Of a DNA stretch of 64,000 nucleotides, positions 55,986 through 64,000 are shown one piece after another. The notes beneath the pieces are model-generated. The model saw only the letters and a program-made list of their open reading frames with translations. It ran no database searches and was not told where the DNA came from. The stretch covers positions 41,848,423-41,912,422 of the forward strand of contig CM033394.1 of assembly GCA_019426215.1 (NCBI GenBank), written 5' to 3'. A program made the translations under genes and the position numbers. The first letter of the stretch is position 1. Each line of letters begins with the position of its first letter. The stretch comes from Buddleja alternifolia. Lineage: Eukaryota > Streptophyta > Magnoliopsida > Lamiales > Scrophulariaceae.

Positions 55986-57198
55986 ATGTTTAGATTTGAG
56001 ATATTTACCCGCTAGTAAAAATTTTCTTAATTTGGGTTTTCTTGCAACTGAAGTCATCAACAACACAAATCAGGCACAATTATTAATGAAATAAAAAAGA
56101 ATATATGTATATATAGTTTGATTCTCTCAATTGTCCATATGAATTAAAATAGACTCTTAACAAATGTTATATATTCCTATATTTAAACTAAACTAAAGTA
56201 GTGAATGCATGTATTCATGCACTATATGGATGTTATAGCTAGTACCACTTTATGTTTTGAGGTTGCATAATGACAACTACACTATCCATGAAACCAAATT
56301 TAGCTAAGTATTATCCATTATTTCTTCTCTCTATTTCTTTCAATCGCGTTTCACACATTTCTTTTTTCTTTTTAATATTCCCATTTTTTTAGTGAGTTGA
56401 TTAAGTGTATCGATACATAATGAATATCAATCATCATTCAACATTTTAACAATTAGTTACGATAAATTACAATCCAATAACTACTTAGGAATTAGAGAAA
56501 GACAAATATGTTAGTTAGAGTACAACCAAGACCTCTAACATTTTGAGCTCTCAGCATCGCCAACAGATCTACTCCTCTTTGACCTATATTTCTTTCTCTT
56601 ACCTCACCTTTTACTTAATTTTTTTTTCACGCCATGACCTATCAAGTGTGCCTCACCGACCAATTCTTATTACTAGTCAAGGTGACACACTCATGCGTGT
56701 ACAAGAAAAATAAAATTAAAAAAAAATTTGAGTTAAAATTAATTACGTAAAAGATGAGAGAATGAGGATAAAGAAGAAGAGTAGATTTACAAGAAAATTA
56801 AAATTTGGTCAAAAGGCGAAAAAATAGATAGACAAATAAGGAGAAGAACGTGTTAGAGATAGAAGAGAGAAGACATGTGAGAAAATAAGGTAAAATAAGA
56901 AAATAAGTTTTTTGAACCACACAACTTTAATTATGCTACATCACTACATCAGCGCAACATATATGATGGAGTTATGGCATTTCTAAGTGTATGAACGCAT
57001 TTTATAGAAGAACTTTGGTTTCGTCATGCATACTACTCGTCAAACTCAAACGATCACTCTAAGCCTCTAGTGCCTTATAAATAGTATAGATTAACAAATT
57101 AACTTTGGATTTCACATGAATAATTGCATAAGTAACCAGTTTAGAACTTCTTGTTCCAAAAATAAGAAAAAAAATAGAACTAGTTTAAAAGAGTTACC
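55986..57198. other. Intron-like interval upstream of K4
   Basis: No gene. 56,170-56,890 matches 33,540-34,250 upstream of K2. The interval up to 57,198 contains no coding signal. Confidence 0.5.
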
Positions 57199-57399
57199 TG
57201 AATTACACCTAAAACTAGAACTTGCATTCCAATCATCAAATTCACAGCGTCATCTTTTGCTTTGACATTCATTGCATATACTCCACCCCGATAAACTCGC
57301 CCTCGATTTCAGTGTAAACCCTATTCTCAAACCCGCCATAAGAGTCAAGTTATAATGCCCATAATTGCTATGTCGCACTTCCGTTGGCGCAACAATACT

Positions 57400-58021
57400 T
57401 GTTGTAATTTTGTAAAATGGATATTTCAAAGACAAATAAATATCTTGAATTAATTGGTCAAACCTTCCTTCTTTTGGAGAGATATCTAATCTCCTTAAAA
57501 TGCAGCTTTATTTTATCCCACAAATTTTAGCAAAATCAATCCTTGATTAGTGGACCGTTACTCTAAAATGCAGTCAATTTGTTCTCCAAAACTTTGGGTC
57601 ACGTGGTCTTGTCTCTGCCTATAAAAGGAGATGGCCTCATTTGTTCTAGAACACACAAGAAAACCACAAAGCAGCCCCTTTTTTGCATACAAAATATTTC
57701 ACCCTCGTTTAAGTTCATTTTCTGTCATTGGTTGGAAATAAAGCAAGGCTACTCGATTTCATTCTTACGTTACGAGTTCACGTTCGTAAGGATGAGAATG
57801 TTGAATCCTGGGGGTGGACCGTCAGTGACCTATTGCGCCGAGTCATCGACTCCGAGGGGCAGAAATCTACCTTTAAGACAGTGCTACGCACGACTCAGTC
57901 CAATTCGATAAGTTTATTTAATTTCTTCAAATTATCTTACTATTTATATTGATTTTATATTTGATATTGTTGTGAATTAATTCTTTATTTTTCAATTTGA
58001 TTTTTCAACTGAAATCCAACA
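57400..58021 (+). repeat. 5' LTR of the copia element
   Basis: Contains CTATAAAAGGAGA (about 57,619-57,631), a TATA-box-like promoter. Open frames inside it are repeated in the 3' LTR and are not genes. Confidence 0.9.
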
Positions 58022-58050
58022 ATCTAAAGGTAGAGTAATTCATACTTGAT

Positions 58051-61000
58051 ATGTCACTTGCTGTAGAAAAATTTAATGAAGAGCAAATGTGTGATAGCAT
58101 GCATAGGCTTGAGAAGCATACTGCAAATGATGAATCTAGACCATTAAATCAAAATTGGATTGTGGTAGATGATAATTACTTTTCCGTGGTGCCTGATATG
58201 AAATTTGTGATTGAAAAAAATGAATGGGTGGTAGATTCTGGTGCTTCAAAACACTTCTGTTGCAATATAAATGCATTTCCTCTTATACTTCGATCAACAA
58301 AGAAATAGATTTGATTTATCTAAGCGATTCCAAGCCTTTATATATTTTTTGCAAAGGAAACGTAAACCTAATGTTATCCTCTGGAAAAATATTATCTCTT
58401 AATAATATTTTTCATGTGCCTAAGATTTAATTCCATGTAATATATGTGGCTTTACTTGTCAATGCGGGGTTTAAAGTTACCTTTGACTTTGATAATATTG
58501 TTATGACTCAAAATGTCCTACTTGTGAAGAAAGGAACTCTTAAAAATGGTTTATATTGTTTAAATATCTCAAACGTCATAAATAATAAGGCTAGTACTTC
58601 ATTTGCTTACTTGTTAACGATGTTGATTTATGGCATGATAGATTAGGGCATGTCAATTTTTCTTATATCAAGAAAATAAAGGAATTAGGTATTTTGAAAA
58701 ATATTTCTATCTCTGATCCTGAAAAATGTCAAATATGTGTTGAAGCGAAAACCACCAAGAAACTTTGCAGCCTTATTCCTAAAAGGCAAAGTGAATTATT
58801 GAGTCTAATTCATTCTGGCTTGGATGATATGAACCACTCCGTCTAGGGGTGGCAAATGTTACTATGTGACTTTTATTGATGATTTTTCTCGATACTGTTT
58901 TGTATTTCTACTGAGATGTAAAAGTGAAACTGGGGAAAAATTTATGAAATATAAGGCCGAAGTCGAAAATAAATTGGATAGAAAAATTAAGAGACTTCGA
59001 TCTGATAGAGGAGGTGAATATGTTTCTGGACCTCTTAACGTTTTCTATGAAAATAATGGTATTGTACATGAAGTCACACCACCTTATTCACCTGAGTCTA
59101 ATGGAATAGCTGAAAGAAAAAATAGAACCCTTAAAGAAATGATGAACGCTATGATGATTAATGCTAACGCACCACCAAGCTTATGGGGGGAAGCTATTCC
59201 TACTGCTTGTCATATCCAAAATAGAATTGTATTTAAGAAGACTGGGAAGACACCTTATGCACTTTGGGAAAATCATTTGCCAATTCTTAAGTACCTTAAA
59301 GTGTGGGGGTGTCTCGCTAAGGTTTTATTACCTGAACCTAAGAAGATAAAAATAGGCTTTAGAACTTGTGATTACTCATTTGTTGGATATGCCGAACATA
59401 GTATTGCATATAGATTTTTAATTATTAAGAGTGATGTCTTAGAGGCTAACACTATAATAGAATCGAAAAATGCTGAATTTTTTGAGAATATATTTCCTAT
59501 TAGGGATTCAATAGAAAGATCTATCCTTATTTCTCATGCTGAACGTGATACAACTGAAAATGTTGATGATGAACCTAGAAGGAGTAAGAGGATTAGTAAA
59601 CTCACCAACCTAGGCGATGACTTCTACACATTTCTAATGGATAATGATCCCTTAACTTATAGAGAAGCTGTGTCATCACCCAATACTCCTTTTTTGGAGG
59701 GAAGCTATTAATAGCGAAATTGAATCTATAATGGCAAATCATATTTGGAAATTAGTTGACTTACCTCCTGGGGCAAAACCTATAGGCTGTAAGTGGATAT
59801 TTAAAAGAAAACTTAAACCTGATGGTTCTATTGATAAATTTAAGGCAAAATTGGTAGCAAAGGGTTATACACAAAAGAAAGATCTTGATTATTTTGATAC
59901 ATATTCCCCTGTGGCTAGAACTTCCTCAATTAGAGTTTTAATTGCTCTTGCTTCAATTTATAAACTTTTGATTTGTCAAATGGATGTGAAAACTGCTTTC
60001 TTCAATGGTGATTTGCAAGAAGAAATTTATACGAATCAACTTGAGGGTTCTATCGCACCTGGGAATGAGAAAAAAGTTTATAAGCTTGTTAAATCTTTAT
60101 ATGGTCTTAAGCAATCTCCTAAGCAGTGGCATGATAAATTTGACTATGTGATGACATCTAATGGGTATCATGTTAATGAGGCCGATAAGTGCATTTACAC
60201 GAAATTTGATGAACAAGTTGTTGGTGTGATTTTATGTTTGTATGTGGATGATTTTTAAATAATGGGAACTAATCTTGGTGTGATTAATAATACAAAGTTC
60301 TTTTTGTCATCCTATTTTGATATGAAAGATTTAGGTGAAGCAGATGTAATCTTGGGAATAAAATTAAAGAAAATAAATAATGGATTTAGAATGTCCCAAG
60401 AACACTTCACTGAAAAGATTTTGAAAAAGTTTGGTTATTTTGATTCCAAACCCGTGAGTACTCCTTACGATCCTAGTATGCATTTAAAGAAAAATCTGGG
60501 TGATAGTGTATTACAATCTGAGTATGTTCAAATAATTGGGAGTCTTATGTACGTGATGAATTGTACGAGGCCTGACATTGCTTATGCAGTGAATAGACTT
60601 AGTAGATACACCCAAAACCCAAAATAAGGATCATTGGATTGGACTTTATAGAGTTCTTAAATAACTTAAGGATAATTTAGATTATGGTTCATTCTATTGT
60701 GGATTTCCTGTTGTACTAGAGGGGTACAGTGATGCAAATTGGATCTCTGATTCTGATGAGACGAAATCCACAAGTGGATACGTGTTTTCTCTTGGAAGAG
60801 GTGCAGTATCTTGGAAATCATCCAAGCAAACTTGTACAGCTCGGTCCACTATGGAATCCGAGTTTATTGCCTTAGAGAAGGCTGGTACTGAGGGTGAGTG
60901 GCTTAGTAACCTCTTAGCTGATATCCCTTTGTGGGTGAGACCGGTGCCGCTCGTGTTTCTTCATTGTGATTGCCAAGCTGCGATAACGAAGGTAAGAAAT

Positions 61001-61105
61001 AAGACCTACAATGGTAAGAGTAGGCATATTCGTTTGAGACACAATATTGTGAAGCAGCTGCTATGTGATGGGGTTATATCCCTAGATTTTGTGAGGTCAG
61101 AGTGA
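58051..61105 (+). pseudogene. Copia pol: protease-integrase-RT-RNase H, multiply broken
   Basis: Domains run in normal copia order. Protease WVVDSGASKHFCC is at about 58,228. The GAG-pre-integrase LWHDRLGH is at about 58,628. The integrase core (DDFSRYCFVF, RSDRGGEY, YSPESNGIAERKNR) is at 58,866-59,200. RT runs over 59,731-60,627 (CKWIFKRKL, PVARTSSIR, MDVKTAFFNG, SLYGLKQSPKQW, LYVDDF). RNase H ([25 protein letters not shown]) is at 60,782-61,105. Stops or frameshifts occur near 58,306, 58,428, 58,645, 59,710 and right after YVDDF (TAA 60,256-60,258). It cannot make a full polyprotein. Confidence 0.9.
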
Positions 61106-61771
61106 ATTTGGACGATCCTCTCACTAACTATTTAATAGAAAATTAGTGGTAAACACATCGAGGGTGATGGGTTTGATGCCTATTTAGAAAGTTAACAATG
61201 ATGGTAACCCAACTTATGTGATTGGTGATCCCATGAAGTAGGTTCATATGGGTAACAACAAGTTATTGATTAATTTGTTGAGACACTATCTACTATGAGT
61301 ATGTCCATCCCTATGGTGTGAGATAGTGTATAACTGCAGCGTGTGAGGTTGAGCAAATGCTCTTAATGAATTCATAGCCCTAAATTGGGTGGCGTGTTTG
61401 ACTGAGGTACACAGTTGATGGATTCACCTATATGAGTGTAGAGTTGGGGCCACCTCTTATGAGAACTTGGGCATGTTCTCTAGAGCACTTACGAAGCCGG
61501 GAGTGGCACATGGCCGTCAAAGTGCCAAATCACGTGAGTAGCCTTGCTTAAGGAATGTTATGTGAGCAATATGATGATTGATTCACGAGATGGGATTAGG
61601 TTCATAGAAATTCTATATTTCACCAAGTCCCTATGAGTCACGTCTTATTTGCTCTACACATTGGCTCATAGCCCCAAAGGCACCAATGTTGATGCATTGC
61701 ATTCTTGTATATATTTCCTACATATGTCATATCTCTTCGTGTTGAGTTTGTCTTTGAAATATGTGGGGGAT

Positions 61772-62393
61772 TGTTGTAATTTTGTAAAATCGATATTTCA
61801 AAGACAAATAAATATCTTGAATTGATTGGTCAAACCTTCCTTCTTTTGGAGAAATATCTAATCTCCTTAAAAATGCAGCTTTATTTTATCCCACAAATTT
61901 TGTCAAAATCAATCCTTGATTAGTGGACCGTTACTCTAAAATGCAGTCAATTTGTTCTCCAAAACTTTGGGTCACGTGGTCTTATCTCTGCCTATAAAAG
62001 GAGACAGCCTCATTTGTTTTAGAACACACAAGAAAACCACAAAACATCCCCTTTTTTGCATACAAAATATTTTACCCTCGTTTAAGCTCATTTTCTGTCA
62101 TTGGTTGGAAATAAAGCAAGGCTACTCGATTTCATTCTTACGTTATGAGTGTACGTTCGTAAGGACGAGACTGTTGAAGCCTGGGGGTGGACAGTCAGTG
62201 ACCTATTGCGCCGAGTCATCGACTCCGAGGGGCAGAAATCTACCTTTAGGACAGTGCTACGCATGCCTCAGTCCAATTCGATAAGTTTATTTAATTTCTT
62301 CAAATTATCTTACTATTCATATTGATTTTATATTTGATTTGTTGTGAATTAATTATTTATTTTTCAATTCGATTTTTCAATTGAAATCTAACA
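61772..62393 (+). repeat. 3' LTR of the copia element
   Basis: Same length as the 5' LTR, with scattered substitutions. Confidence 0.9.
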
Positions 62394-63067
62394 ATACTCT
62401 TGTGCAAGCTTCAATATTGTTTCATCCGTATACTGGCAAAGTTAAATCATCGTCATCACTCTCACAATAAACCCTGTAAAGCTGGAGATTCCCATGCAAA
62501 TCATCATGAAATTGGAACTCTGTGGTAGGCAAAGTCGTGTTTCTGATTCTTGGACACCTACTATGATTTGAAGTAGTTGAGACAGCTTCATCATATACAT
62601 GAAAAGAATTGCGTTCGCAGTAAATACACTCAACCACGTAGTTGTTTTCAGGCAGTTGAAGAAGTGGGAAGTCATTGTTGTAACAGTTGAGTGTAAATCC
62701 AGGGTAGCCATAGTAAGTGTATTGCAGGCCTGGAATAAAGAATAGGAATATTATTACTGGGCCGTTGCCGCAATTCTCCGGGTAGCATGATTCGAACATA
62801 GAATCAACGGCGAAAGATTTGTGTTGTGATGCGAGGATCAAATAGAAGATAATTAAGAGTTTAAGTAGTTTTCTAATCAGCATGTTGTGTCGAATATCTC
62901 TTTCTTGTTTATAGGGTGGAAAGTAAAGATATACATACATATTTATTTGGTCTTATGGAAGTCAGAAGACCTGAGATTATGTTAGAAACATATTTACATA
63001 TAAATAATTGCTACTGATTTATAATTATCATGAGATTGAAGTATGCTTCAAGTAGAGTGGGTCATGG

Positions 63068-63241
63068 GTAAATCTATGGTAGTCCTAGTGCAATGCTCCC
63101 GGTCACTTAAACACCATAAATTCAATTTGAGGTGGGTAATTTTTATAACCCACCACCTATATAAAAACAACCCACCCCAGATTGAATTTGTGGTGTTTAA
63201 GTGACCGTGAGCAATGCACTAGGAGTTACATAGAATTATCC
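63068..63241. mobile_element. Fold-back MITE
   Basis: Almost perfect hairpin: CCTAGTGCAATGCTC and GGTCACTTAAACACCA on the left are mirrored on the right (TGGTGTTTAAGTGACC, GAGCAATGCACTAGG). No ORF. Confidence 0.75.
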
Positions 63242-63264
63242 AATGGGTCATCATATAAGAGTAC

Positions 63265-63779
63265 TGATGTGGACGTAAAATATCACTTTCCACAAAAATA
63301 AAGAGGAAAACAGGCTAGGATGCAAGCTAGGAAGCAAGCTAGGAGGTGAGCTAGGAGGCAAGCTAAGGAGATAAATAAAAGGAGAGCTAGCTAATTCAAG
63401 GAAGGATAGCTAGCTATTAAAAAGAATCCATGAAGACCAAATCACTTATCAACTAGATTTTCTAAGAATAAGGAGATAATCCTCATACATCTCCACATTA
63501 TCTGAAATCGGCTCCAACAACCCCAAAAGAAAAGAAAATTCGCCAAGGGGCCTTATAAATATGGGAGGAGTGATTCTTGTATTTTTTACATTCATTAGTC
63601 CTTAAAAAATTACTATATTCATTGTAGTCATCCTCCGAAAAATTCAATAAAAATAATAGTTGCGTTTTTCTTCTACTTTTAGTCATAAAATTCTTAATGA
63701 TCCTTATTTTTCATAATTCAAGTTATAAATCGTGGTTAGCTTGACACTATTTTCTTGGTGTGAAAATCGAACCTCATCA
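63265..63779 (+). repeat. 5' LTR of an LTR retrotransposon cut by the window edge
   Basis: Begins TGATGTGG and ends CCTCATCA (terminal TGATG/CATCA). It is followed within two bases by TGGCGCCGTCTGTGGGAA (63,782-63,799), a primer-binding-site sequence common in plant LTR retrotransposons. Inside, GCAAGCTAGGA-type units repeat four times (about 63,321-63,366). The 3' part of the element lies outside the window. Confidence 0.72.
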
Positions 63780-64000
63780 AGTGGCGCCGTCTGTGGGAAA
63801 TTTTGAGCAAAAGGCGTGAGGGTCTTTGAGCGCTGTTTTACGAAAATCAAGGCCGAATCTAGATTTACTTCCTTCTGTGTAGTTGTAGGTCTACCTGTGA
63901 TATTACCAGTCCAATTGACATTGATTGGATCCGAGATTCGTAGATTTAGTTATGATTTTTTCACCCTAACTGTGCAGCCTAGTCCGCGGCCGAATTATGT
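63780..64000 (+). mobile_element. Start of the internal region of that LTR element
   Basis: Primer-binding site and 5' untranslated leader only; no gag start is seen before the window ends. Confidence 0.6.

Larger units (their letters stand above)
57400..62393 (+). mobile_element. Copia LTR retrotransposon lacking gag, inserted in E5
   Basis: Two 622 bp LTRs (57,400-58,021; 61,772-62,393) begin TGTTGTAATTTTG and end AACA, with TSD ATACT at 57,395-57,399 and 62,394-62,398. A purine tract ATGTGGGGGA precedes the 3' LTR. By eye the LTRs differ at roughly a few percent. The interior begins almost directly with protease: no primer-binding site, 5' leader or gag is seen. It is therefore an internal deletion derivative. 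Confidence 0.92.
57199..62883 (-). pseudogene. E5: LRK10-like ectodomain exon split by a copia element
   Basis: The 5' part (62,394-62,883) starts MLIRKLLKLLIIFYLILASQ (signal peptide), then SMFESCYPENCGNGPVI and YYGYPGFTLNC (GUB_WAK_bind), LLQLPENNYVVECIY and NTTLPTTEFQF. The frame meets TGA after LTLPVYG. The 3' part (57,199-57,399) continues with IVAPTEVRHSNYG, LRIGFTLKS and CNECQSK, equivalent to VVVPVEEH...LRRGFVLNW in E4. Between them lies a copia element with TSD ATACT. E5 is more diverged than E1-E4. Its expected kinase partner K4 is also dead. Confidence 0.82.

Noticed and set aside
57579..57911. 110-codon frame, repeated at 61,952-62,284
   Set aside because: Lies in the copia LTRs with no domain.

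Overview
This window looks like a repeat-rich, AT-rich nuclear region of a flowering plant, probably a eudicot. It holds receptor-like kinase families known only from plants, plant transposon classes (CACTA, Mutator-like, copia and gypsy LTR elements, MITEs, a SINE) and an integrated plant pararetrovirus. I saw no bacterial features, no tRNA or rRNA gene and no CRISPR. The host backbone is a tandem cluster of LRK10-like (Lr10/GUB_WAK) receptor kinases, all on the minus strand. Five ectodomain exons or remnants (E1 about 1.1-3.5 kb, E2 21.2-22.0 kb, E3 37.2-37.5 kb, E4 49.4-50.1 kb, E5 57.2-62.9 kb) alternate with four transmembrane-plus-kinase exons (K1 8.0-9.1 kb, K2 32.2-33.3 kb, K3 39.8-40.9 kb, K4 52.4-56.0 kb). 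Transcription runs from high to low coordinate, so the expected genes are E5-K4, E4-K3, E3-K2 and E2-K1; E1 would pair with a kinase outside the window. Only E4 and K3 look intact together. E1, E2, E5, K1 and K4 carry stops, frameshifts or insertions, and E3 is almost wholly deleted. Two DUF26 (CRK-type) ectodomain exons sit inside the cluster: an intact one 1.4 kb upstream of K2, and a truncated one joined to the 3' end of E2. This raises the possibility of a domain-shuffled DUF26/LRK10L receptor. Region by region: 0-9 kb has an LRR-III kinase fragment, E1 split by a TIR transposon, a 2 kb Mutator-like element with a 10 bp target duplication, a poly(A) retroposon, and K1 (frameshifted). 9-12 kb is AT-rich, with a Tourist-type MITE and a long-TIR Mutator-like element. 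12.15-18.8 kb is a nearly complete endogenous caulimovirid on the minus strand with six ORFs (two small coiled-coil ORFs, movement protein, coat protein, protease-RT-RNase H, viroplasmin-like). 20-22 kb has a MITE, the DUF26 fragment and E2. 22.1-29.3 kb is a CACTA transposon that has captured exons of three host genes (AP-1 gamma-adaptin, a ubiquitin-conjugating E2 enzyme, ribosomal protein eS1/RPS3a) and itself contains a nested gag-only LTR element. 29-43 kb has MITEs, K2, the intact DUF26 exon, the E3 remnant, a solo LTR, K3 and a SINE with a readable empty site. 43.7-49.2 kb is a very young LTR retrotransposon (two differences seen between its LTRs) with decayed, scrambled pol remnants, lying between E4 and K3. 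52.6-55.0 kb is a coding-free LTR element splitting K4. 57.4-62.4 kb is a copia element lacking gag that splits E5. The right edge holds the 5' LTR and primer-binding site of another LTR retrotransposon. Because the cluster arose by tandem duplication, many insertions have uninterrupted 'empty' copies elsewhere in the window, which supports their boundaries. All identifications come from reading the sequence; no database search was run.
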